From Agarivorans gilvus (GTDB taxonomy: Bacteria > Pseudomonadota > Gammaproteobacteria > Enterobacterales > Celerinatantimonadaceae): 64,000 bases of DNA. Positions 18,083 to 27,402 of this stretch are shown here, piece after piece. The notes under the pieces were generated by a model. The model ran no database searches. It was not told the DNA's origin and was given only the letters and a program-made list of their open reading frames with translations. The position numbers and the translations under genes are program-made. The first letter of the stretch is position 1; every line of letters begins with the position of its first letter. The DNA lies in NCBI RefSeq assembly GCF_001420915.1, contig NZ_CP013021.1, positions 2,387,001-2,451,000 of the forward strand, given 5' to 3'.

Positions 18083-19612
18083 ATGAGGCTTTTACAATTA
18101 CTTGGCACGGCGGTTATTGGCTGTATTACCTTAGCGGCGTGCTCGTCTAGCCCAGAGCCCACTCCTGCCCCGAAAAAAGTAGAGCCGGTAAAAGTAGCGG
18201 TCAAGCTCAACCCGGCCACTCCATTAAAAGGACAGCTTAGCCTTAAGCAGCAAACTGCCATCTTCACCCCCTGTGGCGGAGATACCCAATACTGGGTGGA
18301 GTTATCAGCCAGTGACCGCCAGCTGCTACAAGGCTTCGCTAAACCTGGCCAAGGCTATGCCGAGTTTAGCGCTCGCTTTGACAACGTCAGCAAACAAGCA
18401 CCACAAGCCGACTACCCTGCCAAAGTTATTCCATTAGAATGGCAGTATGTAGCCGCCGAAGGACCAGGTTGCCAGAAAGAGATTGACGAACTCAGCGCTT
18501 GGGGTAACGAGCCAGACTGGCACATTGATATTCAGGCCAACCAAATTAAATTTTCTACGCCCTCCAGCTCGGTCAGCAAAACCATTAGCCGTAGCGGCAT
18601 CGACCAAGGCCTGCATTATTGGCAATCGGGAGATGAGTTACTACTAGAAGTACAACAACAACGCTGTTTAGGTAGCATGGTCAATAGCGTGTACTCTTAC
18701 ACCGCTAAGCTCAACTACAAGGGCAAAAGCTATCAAGGCTGTGCGCGCCGCCCCTTTACACAAGATATCGCAGCGCTGGCTGGCTATTATCAAGTGAAGC
18801 TACCCACCGCGTCAGGCTCGGGACGCGTGGTGGATCTTAGCCTCAACAGCGATTTCAGCGCCGAACTACGCAGCTCTTACCTTGAACAAGACAAAACCTT
18901 CACCGAAAAAGGCTATTGGTTTCCTGTCAATGACAAACAACTGATGTTCACCATTAGCCAAAGCCGTCAGCAGCAAATTAAAAGCAGCATGGTATTTAAC
19001 TGGGACGGTCGGCTATTGAAACTACAAAACCCAGAGCAACACCAGCAAGGCAGCGTTGGCCTGAACATGATGAAAATGAGTGGGCCAGCTGTGGCTGTTA
19101 CCAGCCCCGCCAACAGCTATACTGAACGTAGCTTCGAGCCCGCCAGCCTTATCGCCAGCAGCGACTACGACCCACAAGTAGAAGCCGCCCTTAAACACTA
19201 CTTCAAGTTGCATCGCACCGAATTAAACGGCACCAAATACCAATGGTGGAAATTTGATTTAAATGGCGACGGCCAAGACGAAATCATCACCTATGTAGAC
19301 TGGTGCGGCAGCGGTGGTTGTAGCCTACTAATTTTTGAAGGGCACAACAATGGCTGGCGTTTCCTAAGTAAGACCACCTTGGTACGCAGCCCCTTCTTCT
19401 TAGCCAGTTCCAGCCATGCACGCTGGCAAGATCTACTGCTGGAAGTGTCCGGCGGCGGCGCTAAAGCCAGCCTGCGCTTACTGCGCTTCGACGGTTTAAG
19501 TTACCCACTTAACCCCAGCCTGCAGCCAGAAGCACCACAACCCGCGCCACTTAGCGGCGTTACCTTCCACGCCGAAGCCTTTGGCCAAGGTGCGGGTCGC
19601 GCCCTAAAATAA
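18083..19612 (+). CDS. Large lipoprotein with COG3650-like domain
   Basis: The protein has 509 residues. Lipobox LAAC near residue 20, then a Pro-rich linker. A first domain (about 40-215) carries cysteine pairs and the motif GNEPDWHIDI seen in COG3650/META-like envelope proteins. The middle domain (about 220-330) is NlpE-like in pattern. The C-terminal part has a calcium-type loop DLNGDGQDE. Function unknown; probably outer-membrane anchored and stress related, by analogy only. Confidence 0.75.
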   Translation: MRLLQLLGTAVIGCITLAACSSSPEPTPAPKKVEPVKVAVKLNPATPLKGQLSLKQQTAIFTPCGGDTQYWVELSASDRQLLQGFAKPGQGYAEFSARFDNVSKQAPQADYPAKVIPLEWQYVAAEGPGCQKEIDELSAWGNEPDWHIDIQANQIKFSTPSSSVSKTISRSGIDQGLHYWQSGDELLLEVQQQRCLGSMVNSVYSYTAKLNYKGKSYQGCARRPFTQDIAALAGYYQVKLPTASGSGRVVDLSLNSDFSAELRSSYLEQDKTFTEKGYWFPVNDKQLMFTISQSRQQQIKSSMVFNWDGRLLKLQNPEQHQQGSVGLNMMKMSGPAVAVTSPANSYTERSFEPASLIASSDYDPQVEAALKHYFKLHRTELNGTKYQWWKFDLNGDGQDEIITYVDWCGSGGCSLLIFEGHNNGWRFLSKTTLVRSPFFLASSSHARWQDLLLEVSGGGAKASLRLLRFDGLSYPLNPSLQPEAPQPAPLSGVTFHAEAFGQGAGRALK

Positions 19613-19658
19613 GCCCCTGTTACAGCGCTGGCTCCTAAGCCATGCGCAGAGTACAATG

Positions 19659-19676
19659 CCCCTGATTTTTCAGGGG
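19659..19676 (+). promoter_or_regulatory. Hairpin covering the yhiN ribosome site
   Basis: CCCCTGA-TTTT-TCAGGGG forms a perfect 7-bp stem. The right arm contains AGGGG, the only Shine-Dalgarno candidate for the ATG at 19683. Folding would hide it. It lacks a T-tract, so a terminator role for the preceding lipoprotein gene is less likely. Confidence 0.55.
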
Positions 19677-19682
19677 TAAGTT

Positions 19683-20870
19683 ATGACACAGCAATTCGAC
19701 GTAATTATTATTGGTGCAGGCGCCGCGGGCTTAATGTGTGCCGCCACCGCGGGCTATCGTGGCCGCTCGGTATTAGTGCTAGATAATGCCAAAAAAGCCG
19801 GTCGAAAAATCCTGATCAGCGGCGGCGGACGTTGTAACTTCACTAATACCCAAGTTGGCCCCGAAAACTACCTATGTAGTAACCCCCACTTTGTTAAATC
19901 GGCCTTAGCTCGCTACCCCTCTAGCGACTTTATCGAGCTGGTAGAGCGCCACGGCATTAGTTACCACCAACGCGACCACGGCCAACTGTTTTGCGACGAC
20001 AGCGCCAAAGACATCGTAGACATGCTACTCACCGAATGCGACTGGGCAGGCGTGAGCATTCAACTGCGTAGCGAGATCCACACCATCAGCCAAAACGGCG
20101 AGCAAGGCTTTATTGTGCAAGCGGGCGGCCATAGCTATCAGGCTGAATCCTTAGTGATTGCCACCGGCGGGCTGTCGATGCCCAAACTAGGCGCTACGCC
20201 TTTTGGCTATCAAGTCGCCGAACAATTTGGCTTAAAGGTATTGCCCACCCGCGCCGGCTTAGTGCCCTTTACTTGGCATAGCGAGCAAAAACAACGTTTT
20301 GAAGCGCTCTCTGGCATCGCTGTACCCAGCTGTATTACCGCCGCCAACGGCAAACAATTTAGCGAAGCCTTATTATTTACCCACCGCGGCTTATCGGGCC
20401 CGGCAATTTTGCAGATTTCCAATTACTGGCTGCCCGGCGAGGCGATCAGCATCGACCTGCTGCCCAAGCAAGACGCCCTCGCCTTACTGGAACAAGTACT
20501 GCAACAGCACCCCAAACAAAGCCTGAAAAACACCTTAGGGCAATGGTTGCCCAAGCGCTTAGTAGAAGCGCTGTTTGAAGAAAACCAACTCAGCAAAGCA
20601 CTTAACCAACTCGGCCATGGCGAGCGCGAACAAATCGCTGCCAAGCTAAAAGGCTGGCAGCTAGTAATGAATGGCACCGAAGGCTACCGCACCGCCGAAG
20701 TCACCCTAGGCGGCGTAGATACCAACGAACTCAGCTCTAAAACCATGCAAAGCAACAAGGTGAAAGGCCTCTACTTTATTGGCGAGGTGATGGACGTAAG
20801 TGGTTGGTTAGGCGGCTTTAATTTTCAATGGGCCTGGGCCAGCGGCGTCGCCTGCGGGCAAGATTGTTAG
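19683..20870 (+). CDS. yhiN: Flavoprotein of the YhiN/HI0933 family
   Basis: The protein has 395 residues. FAD-binding GAGAAGLMCAATAGYRG at the N terminus, SGGGRCNFTN, and the conserved C-terminal block GLYFIGEVMDVSGWLGGFN. Putative NAD(P)/FAD oxidoreductase of unknown substrate. The stop codon (20868-20870) abuts the end of the Tn7-like element, and the C terminus ends close to the family's usual length, so the insertion left the gene essentially intact. I recall yhiN being reported as an attachment gene for Tn7-like elements. Confidence 0.92.
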   Translation: MTQQFDVIIIGAGAAGLMCAATAGYRGRSVLVLDNAKKAGRKILISGGGRCNFTNTQVGPENYLCSNPHFVKSALARYPSSDFIELVERHGISYHQRDHGQLFCDDSAKDIVDMLLTECDWAGVSIQLRSEIHTISQNGEQGFIVQAGGHSYQAESLVIATGGLSMPKLGATPFGYQVAEQFGLKVLPTRAGLVPFTWHSEQKQRFEALSGIAVPSCITAANGKQFSEALLFTHRGLSGPAILQISNYWLPGEAISIDLLPKQDALALLEQVLQQHPKQSLKNTLGQWLPKRLVEALFEENQLSKALNQLGHGEREQIAAKLKGWQLVMNGTEGYRTAEVTLGGVDTNELSSKTMQSNKVKGLYFIGEVMDVSGWLGGFNFQWAWASGVACGQDC

Positions 20871-20871
20871 T

Positions 20872-20951
20872 TGTTTTGGAACAATAAAGTTTGTACACTG
20901 TTGAAAAAGTTTGTACACAAATGCTGTTTGGAACAATAAAGTTTGTACACT
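20872..20951 (+). repeat. Tn7-like transposon end with three TnsB-type binding repeats
   Basis: Two identical 25-bp repeats (20875-20899 and 20927-20951, core AACAATAAAGTTTGTACAC) flank a third, shorter match (20907-20918, AAGTTTGTACAC). The three sit 26 bp apart on centre. Each is preceded by TGTT, and the outermost TGTTTTGG begins at 20872, one base after the yhiN stop. Spacing and length match the abutting 22-bp TnsB sites at the right end of Tn7. The predicted 5-bp target duplication would be TTAGT (20867-20871). A TATAAT at 20956 suggests the tns promoter overlaps the last repeat and is TnsB-repressed. Confidence 0.8.
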
Positions 20952-20974
20952 AGGCTATAATATATTTTATCGAA

Positions 20975-21817
20975 TTGGGCAGAGTATATGTTGTGGCTGG
21001 ACGAAGAAAACTTGAAAAGCTCGCTGATTTCAAGCGGGCTTTAAAACAAAAATATGGCTTAGGTGAAGGAGCCAATTACACTCCTTGGATAAGAGTTCAG
21101 GATATTAAGTCTCATGGGCACAGCGGTAAGATTGACGGAATAAAATCGGGACGAACTCACCATACCTTATCTGAGCAAGAGACATGCTTTTTCTATTTAG
21201 CTGAATTTTCCAATTCAGTTACCGATATTCGGGAGCAGTTTCCATTGCTACCGCTTACGCTCTCATTAAAAATTTCCCAATTACTTGATATTGAACATCC
21301 CAAACATCCCATCACCAAAGATCCGATTATTATGACTACGGACTTCCTTTTAACCTGTAGTGATGGAAAGCGGATTTGGTATGAAGCTGTATCTGTGAAG
21401 CCTAGTGAAAAGCTTTCAGATAAGAGGACGGCAGAAAAACTCGATATTGAAAGAGTTTGGTGGGAGTTATTAGGTGTTCCCTTTCACGTATTTTGCCTGT
21501 CAGAACTTAATCAAATTAAGTCAAAGAATATTCAATGGATTACTGATCCTCAACGTAAGAAGTACTCATCACCTTCGAACAAAGTTAGAGAAGAAGCCAA
21601 GCACTTGTTGACGGTGGGAACAATGCAATTAAGTGATGTCTGCGACACTTTTTCTCATCAAATCGGTATATCGAATGATGACGCATTGATTTTGTTAAAG
21701 TATTTAATAGCTGATAAAGAAGTGATTGTAGATTTGGCGCGACCCATAGTTCTATCTGGGATGATAGAAATTGTTCAAGTTAAGATGGATGGGAAACCAC
21801 AGCAATATGCAAGTTGA
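20975..21817 (+). CDS. tnsA: Tn7-like transposase endonuclease subunit TnsA
   Basis: The protein has 280 residues. TnsA makes the 5'-strand cuts at transposon ends and is related to type II restriction enzymes. Catalytic-type residues are visible in order: E in SEQETCFF, D in IMTTDFLLT and K in YEAVSVKPS. A C-terminal winged-helix segment that would contact TnsC covers about 195-260. The TTG start at 20975 lacks a clear ribosome site, so the true start is uncertain. Overlaps tnsB. Confidence 0.92.
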   Translation: MGRVYVVAGRRKLEKLADFKRALKQKYGLGEGANYTPWIRVQDIKSHGHSGKIDGIKSGRTHHTLSEQETCFFYLAEFSNSVTDIREQFPLLPLTLSLKISQLLDIEHPKHPITKDPIIMTTDFLLTCSDGKRIWYEAVSVKPSEKLSDKRTAEKLDIERVWWELLGVPFHVFCLSELNQIKSKNIQWITDPQRKKYSSPSNKVREEAKHLLTVGTMQLSDVCDTFSHQIGISNDDALILLKYLIADKEVIVDLARPIVLSGMIEIVQVKMDGKPQQYAS

Positions 21818-23966
21818 ATTAAATAGCATTTGGCGGGTTTATAACTTGGATGGTCTAGGGGATGGCCTTTACAGAGTTTTGCAACTGTATATAAGGGAAC
21901 ATATCGTTATTCTGTTTCCGTTGTTCGAATCAAAGACTTTGCAACGACCACTTAAGCTTAATATTGACCTTCTTAATGAAGCAATCAAAGTCGGCAACGC
22001 CCAATTAAGTTCATATGAACTGCCTTATTATCAACTGCAATCAGAAGACAATATTTCAGAGAGCTATCTTGTAAAAAGAGATGAGAAATACCGACTTATT
22101 ATCGAGTTAGTATCTGACCCGAATTTTTTGCTAAATTTGGTTGAGCGGCCTCGTAGTAAAACTATTCCGATCCACGCGAAAGCCCACAACACATATGTGC
22201 AGAATATCTATCGAGCTCTAAATCTTTATTGGAAATATGGTCAAGAACGAAATGCTCTCTTACCAAGCTATATGAACTCTGGGGGCAGAGGTAAATCAAG
22301 AGTAGCTGGTGTAACAAAGCGTGGCTCTCCGATACAACTCTCTAGTCCAAGTATTGAAGTGCCTGAAGGTGTTAATACCACTGAACGCGATAAGGTTTTG
22401 TTTCTTAAGGCGATGAAGGAATTTGGACTCAAAGGTGAAGAAGTTAAGTTCAGTCGTGTATATGACAAAATGCTCAAAGAATATTATACAGAGGAGCTAA
22501 TTGCTGCTGAATCTGAGTCACGAGAAGCTTTAGTACCTAATTACCGAGCGTTTGTTTATTGGGCCAAAAAACTAGTTCCACCACAAATTCGAATACATAA
22601 ACAAACAAATCAGGGTGACTTTGACCGCAATAGGCGAGGTTTAAAAGGTTCTGCGACTGATCATACAGAAGTTCCTGGCAGTTGCTTTGAACTAGATGCA
22701 ACAGTTCTGGATGTACATATCGTATCTGACTTTCAGCGAAATCATGTGTTGGGCAGACCAACCGTTTATTGTGTGGTTGATAAAGAAAGTCGAATGATTG
22801 TCGGGCTGCATGTCTCAATGGAATACGCTTCTTGGAGGGCTGGCCGGCAGGCTTTAATCAACAGCTTTACCTCTAAGAAAGACTATTGCGCAGAATTTGG
22901 CATCGAAATTGATGAAGCTGATTGGCCTTGTAACCATATACCTCAACGATTGCTTTGTGATCGAGGAGAGTTTATTTGTCAAGATGCCGAAAACCTCGCT
23001 GTGCCCTTGATCGGTCACCTGAGTATTGCTCCACCATACCGAGCGGAATTGAAAGGTATAGTAGAACATCGTTTCAAGATCTTGAACGACAAGTTAGTCC
23101 ATGAGTTGTTGGGAACGACGAAAGGACGGCATTACATCAGAGGTGATAGAGACCCAAGGTTAGATGCCACTTTAACTCTCAGGGAAATAACCACGCTCCT
23201 CATTGATGAGGTTTTGGAGCATAACAGTTCCATTTTTGAAGATTTAGCTAAGCAAAGTACATTACTTATTGAGTCAGGTCTTTCTCCAACACCTCTGAAT
23301 TATTGGAATCTACATGTCAAAGCGCAACGTCATGCTTTAAGTCGAGCGGACGAGGCTCATATTCGTTCTCGCCTATTACCGACCGTAAAAGTGACCATGA
23401 CAGGTAAAGGGATTAGGCTGAACGATCAAATGTATTATGAATCAGATCATGCTGATTTTGAAACGTGGAAAGTAATCGCGAGAAATAATGGTTCATGGAA
23501 ACTAGATGCTTTAGTTGATCATGATAATTCAAGTTTCATATTTGTTCGGCTTGAGGAAGAAAGTGGCTTTACCCGATGTTACCTAAAGAAGGAGTCAGCT
23601 AATTTTGCTCATAGGCATCAAGCAGATATCCTGTACTTTGGAGACTGGATTAAGTTAGAAAACAACAAAGATAAGCCAACAAAGAAATCGATAGAGCGTC
23701 ATCAGAGAAGAAATCAGGTTATCGAAACTGCAAAAGAAGAAGCGGCATTGGCCCCGTCGCTAAGTTCAAAATCTGAGAGAACAAAGGGCATGAAAGCAAG
23801 GCGAAGGGAAGCAACTCTTGCTCAGAGAGTTGAGGATGTAGAAGACCAACTTCGTCAAGCTAAGCCTGATATTGAATCAGATTTACCCAGTGAACATCTT
23901 GGTGATAAGAAGAAAAAAATAATTTCAATACTCAAGCGAAAAAGGGTCAACGATAATGAGAGCTGA
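21807..23966 (+). CDS. tnsB: Tn7-like DDE transposase subunit TnsB
   Basis: The protein has 719 residues from ATG 21807, which overlaps the tnsA stop by 11 bp; ATG 21789 and 21771 are in-frame alternatives. Retroviral-integrase-type DDE core: D in CFELDATVLDVHI, D in LLCDRGEFI, E in PYRAELKGIVEHRF. N-terminal DNA-binding helices and a basic C-terminal tail (last ~60 residues) of the type used to contact TnsC. It binds the end repeats and performs 3' cleavage and strand transfer. Confidence 0.95.
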   Translation: MQVELNSIWRVYNLDGLGDGLYRVLQLYIREHIVILFPLFESKTLQRPLKLNIDLLNEAIKVGNAQLSSYELPYYQLQSEDNISESYLVKRDEKYRLIIELVSDPNFLLNLVERPRSKTIPIHAKAHNTYVQNIYRALNLYWKYGQERNALLPSYMNSGGRGKSRVAGVTKRGSPIQLSSPSIEVPEGVNTTERDKVLFLKAMKEFGLKGEEVKFSRVYDKMLKEYYTEELIAAESESREALVPNYRAFVYWAKKLVPPQIRIHKQTNQGDFDRNRRGLKGSATDHTEVPGSCFELDATVLDVHIVSDFQRNHVLGRPTVYCVVDKESRMIVGLHVSMEYASWRAGRQALINSFTSKKDYCAEFGIEIDEADWPCNHIPQRLLCDRGEFICQDAENLAVPLIGHLSIAPPYRAELKGIVEHRFKILNDKLVHELLGTTKGRHYIRGDRDPRLDATLTLREITTLLIDEVLEHNSSIFEDLAKQSTLLIESGLSPTPLNYWNLHVKAQRHALSRADEAHIRSRLLPTVKVTMTGKGIRLNDQMYYESDHADFETWKVIARNNGSWKLDALVDHDNSSFIFVRLEEESGFTRCYLKKESANFAHRHQADILYFGDWIKLENNKDKPTKKSIERHQRRNQVIETAKEEAALAPSLSSKSERTKGMKARRREATLAQRVEDVEDQLRQAKPDIESDLPSEHLGDKKKKIISILKRKRVNDNES

Positions 23967-25407
23967 AAATGCTATTTACCATGAAGCGATATTACCTGAG
24001 CATCGTGGAAATCCTTTGATTGAAGCTTTGCCACCTAAGCTTGAGGATGATGAGTTAGTTGTTAAGCTGAGTAATTATCCTGAGAGGCTCGTTGAGGAAA
24101 CAACCTTAGAGGCTATTGAAAGATTAGATTATCTCACTCGATTAAAAACGTTGAGGCAGCCGCTTCCACTTTATTTTGATGTATTCAGGTCCATCGAAAT
24201 GGCAATCAAAGAGGGATATTCAGCAAAAAATCCTTTATCCCCTACAACAATGAACTACCTACACTATTCTTCGGACAATCGACCTGATGTTGAACCCAGA
24301 ACAGGTTTTTTCAAACCCAAAGGCAGTGGAATAACAATCATTGGTGAAAGCGGAGTTGGTAAGACATGTATGCTTGAACAGGTGCTTAACTGCTTTCCTG
24401 ATGTTATAGAACACACATATTACCAAAATCAAATGTTAGCAATACCGCAAGTTGTATGGATAAAAGTCGATTGTCCAGATGACTCAAGTGTTAAGGGGCT
24501 TTGTCATCGTATATTAGAGCAAATAGATCAAAAACTAGGGCTCTCACCGACAAAACCTGCGGGAACAGTAGCTCTTTTACTTCAACAAATTGAATCGAAA
24601 ATGAAGTCAAATTTCCTCGGAATTTTAGTTATTGATGAAATGCAAAACCTAAACCTTGCTAAAGCAGGTGGTGCCGATCGACTTTTAGGCTTTTTGCATA
24701 ACTTAGTTAACAATTTAGGTATTCCGATACTTTTCTGTGCAAATCCCCCGTTCGACGAACTCTTAAGTAAGAGCTTTAAATCAGCGCGACGAGCGGAAAG
24801 TAGTGGCTACTTCGATGTAAAACTAATGAAGAATGATGATGAGTGGGAATTGTTTGTGGATGAACTTTGGTGTTTACAGTGGACGAATATTGAAACGCCG
24901 CTGACCCCGAGTTTGAACAATACACTTTACTCGTTATCTGCTGGCAATATGGATTTAGCTGTTCGAATTTATTATTCAGCTCAAAAGGCAATTATTGGTT
25001 CTTCAAACGAGAAGATTACAGAGGAGGTTCTTGAGCTTGGAGCTAGTATTGCTATACGGGCAACGAAAAAGCTAACAGAAGAAATGAGAAAGAAACACGC
25101 GATTTCTATTTTAAAACGAAATCGAAAAGATGGTAGTACTGGAGCTAACAGCCATCTGCATGAAGATGTTTCATCGAAAGAAGTCATCAATACCAAATCT
25201 AAAACTGTAACGATACCAGGAGACTTGACTCGTCCACACCATCACGAGTTTAGTGAAGAACTAACCGAACTAGTTTTTGCAGAAGATTTGAGAGAACGGA
25301 TATTGGATACTAATCTGATCCAGAGGGCTTCTCAGGATAGTGAGCCACTTGAAAACCTCAGGGCTTTGGGCGTTTTGTGTGACGACCCATTGGAGATATT
25401 TAGTTAG
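23956..25407 (+). CDS. tnsC: Tn7-like AAA+ regulator TnsC
   Basis: The protein has 483 residues. Walker A GESGVGKTC (about residue 130) and Walker B ILVIDEMQNL (about 225) define the AAA+ ATPase that links target selection by TniQ/TnsD to the TnsAB transposase. Starts inside the tnsB stop (11-bp overlap), the usual coupled tnsABC arrangement. A polar C-terminal tail of about 100 residues follows the ATPase. Confidence 0.93.
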   Translation: MRAENAIYHEAILPEHRGNPLIEALPPKLEDDELVVKLSNYPERLVEETTLEAIERLDYLTRLKTLRQPLPLYFDVFRSIEMAIKEGYSAKNPLSPTTMNYLHYSSDNRPDVEPRTGFFKPKGSGITIIGESGVGKTCMLEQVLNCFPDVIEHTYYQNQMLAIPQVVWIKVDCPDDSSVKGLCHRILEQIDQKLGLSPTKPAGTVALLLQQIESKMKSNFLGILVIDEMQNLNLAKAGGADRLLGFLHNLVNNLGIPILFCANPPFDELLSKSFKSARRAESSGYFDVKLMKNDDEWELFVDELWCLQWTNIETPLTPSLNNTLYSLSAGNMDLAVRIYYSAQKAIIGSSNEKITEEVLELGASIAIRATKKLTEEMRKKHAISILKRNRKDGSTGANSHLHEDVSSKEVINTKSKTVTIPGDLTRPHHHEFSEELTELVFAEDLRERILDTNLIQRASQDSEPLENLRALGVLCDDPLEIFS

Positions 25408-25441
25408 AATTTAGCTTTATGGCGAATCCTTCGGAGGTGAT

Positions 25442-26836
25442 ATGCGTTTACCTGATGCATTACCCGATGAACTACTATTTAGTCGAATGATTAGATATTG
25501 CAGTGTAGGCGCGGTTCCCATACCTGAATTTCTCAAAAGCGTATACGGAGACCATAGAGCAAGTATTAACCCGATACTTACTGCTGGCTTGAATTCCCTT
25601 TCAAGCCGTTACTGTGAGAGAAAGAATGACCTGCTAATGGAGCAAACTCTTGCTCCGTTGTTTATGCATTATTACCCGCAATACAAAGCCAAATTATTAG
25701 AAGCTATATCTTCAACGGACAATTACACAGCGATTAGGTTAAGCCAGCTTTCGTGCGTGAAAGAACATGCACAACTTACCCTCAAAATGTGCCCAGTGTG
25801 TGTACAGAAAGATATCAGGCAATTTGGTGTGGCTTATTGGCACCGAGTTCATCAAATACCTGCTATCGAATCTTGTTGTGATCATCAGCAGCAACTATTG
25901 CATGTTCGCCTTCCCAAACGATTAAAGTTAGCCGTTGGGTATCCTTCTTCTTTTGAAACCGAGCAACAAGAAAGTAGCGATGAAAGCTTTCATTTAGCGC
26001 AATTTTCTCGGCAAGTACTTCGGCAACAATCAAAGAATATTTCTAAATTTAGGACAGGTAGTTACTCTGATAAATTATCAAATTTTGGTTACGTGACCAA
26101 GAGCGGTCGAATACGCAGGCTAAAGTTACTCTCTGACTTTTATGCGTTTACAAGTCAATTGTATTATCTATCTTCAAACGTTCTACCATCATCCGAATTA
26201 GATTTTAAGTACATTACCAATTTGCTCTATAACAAGTATTCACAGCATATTTTTAAGTACTTAATTTTTGAATACTGGCTATCAAAACAGCGAAGGACTA
26301 GAAAAACACCAGAAATATTCAGTGAACATAGTGCCGATAGTCCTCTTAATGTAGAGCAAGAATGTTTGGTACTCCTAAAGCAAGGGCTATCAATATCATC
26401 GATAAGCAAGCAGACAGGAAAGAGTCGCACTTATGTAAAATCCGTGGCGTATGCTTTTGGTATGGAGGATTTGTTTAACCCGACGAAGCTAAAATCATCA
26501 CTAAGAAAGCGCGTTATTACACTTGCATGGAAAGGTTTCCATCGCGCAGAGATCGCCCAACGTTTATCTATATCAACAGGAAGTGTAGAAATGCTGATAT
26601 CTTCAGTTGATGGACTAGTTGAGTGGAGAAAGCGATGTAAACATGAATCAAAACGACGACGCTACAAATGCGAAATACTCAGATACCGACAAAAGTATCC
26701 AACAAGAATTAGAAAAAATATAAAACACGACTGTAGCGCCGCGTTTTACTGGTTATATTTGCATGAAGCGGAGTGGCTTGAATCCGTATTACCTACGCCA
26801 TCCCATCCTCATCAGAATCCTAGGATTCAAAAATAA
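25442..26836 (+). CDS. tnsD: TnsD/TniQ-family target-site selector
   Basis: The protein has 464 residues with a perfect GGAGGTGAT ribosome site. An N-terminal TniQ domain opens RLPDALPDELLFSRMIRY. A zinc-finger pair is visible (CPVCVQKD, then CCDHQQQL). The C-terminal half has two helix-turn-helix-like segments (SISSISKQTGKSRTYVKS and RAEIAQRLSISTGSVEML) that would read DNA. The domain order fits a TnsD-like protein directing insertion to a fixed site. Because the element abuts yhiN, the end of that gene is the obvious candidate site (inference). Confidence 0.85.
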   Translation: MRLPDALPDELLFSRMIRYCSVGAVPIPEFLKSVYGDHRASINPILTAGLNSLSSRYCERKNDLLMEQTLAPLFMHYYPQYKAKLLEAISSTDNYTAIRLSQLSCVKEHAQLTLKMCPVCVQKDIRQFGVAYWHRVHQIPAIESCCDHQQQLLHVRLPKRLKLAVGYPSSFETEQQESSDESFHLAQFSRQVLRQQSKNISKFRTGSYSDKLSNFGYVTKSGRIRRLKLLSDFYAFTSQLYYLSSNVLPSSELDFKYITNLLYNKYSQHIFKYLIFEYWLSKQRRTRKTPEIFSEHSADSPLNVEQECLVLLKQGLSISSISKQTGKSRTYVKSVAYAFGMEDLFNPTKLKSSLRKRVITLAWKGFHRAEIAQRLSISTGSVEMLISSVDGLVEWRKRCKHESKRRRYKCEILRYRQKYPTRIRKNIKHDCSAAFYWLYLHEAEWLESVLPTPSHPHQNPRIQK

Positions 26837-27402
26837 ACTAATTCTCAATGTGACACTATAAGTTGTGCCTAATTCACGCTACAGCCTATGGTAAAAGTCA
26901 TTTTTCAGTACTGAGAGCACAATATTGGCATCTTCGATAGAAAGTGAACATTTCCATCTCACCAAATTTTCTCCCCAAATAGTTAATATTGGAGAACATC
27001 TTCCCTATTTCCGCTCAGCCTCACTCAGAAAATGGCTAAAACTATTGGCCTCAAATACACACCCGAAACCGAAGATGACTCTAATGATTTAAGGTTGCTT
27101 GAAAAAATATATATCGAGCAAATTTTCTGAGAACTACTAGGTGTTAAGTTATTTTACTAGCATTGAACTACCCCAAATCCAAAGGGCGAGATCGCGAACA
27201 CTCATTTTCTCCCCCTACTCTTCCATAACAGATCTGAAAACATTTTTTGCCAAATAGGTACCAATACCTTTAATATTCATGATGGATGCTTATTTGTTAA
27301 AGAAGGCTTTGCACCTTTAATTTGGCATATTTGTCGCCGTAAGAAGGGCGTTTGCCATAGCCCACCTTACCCCATGATAATAAATGAAAAAAAGAGACCT
27401 TT
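26837..27402. other. Non-coding gap between the two TniQ-family genes
   Basis: 566 bp, AT-rich. The only open frame worth noting is ATG 27032 to TGA 27130 (32 codons), with no ribosome site. Another stretch (about 27289-27402) stays open in one frame without a start and could be a gene remnant. No CRISPR-like repeat, tRNA or cas fragment is visible. Confidence 0.45.

Noticed and set aside
27032..27130. 32-codon frame between the two tniQ genes
   Set aside because: No ribosome site, no terminator and no recognisable sequence; compatible with chance in AT-rich DNA.
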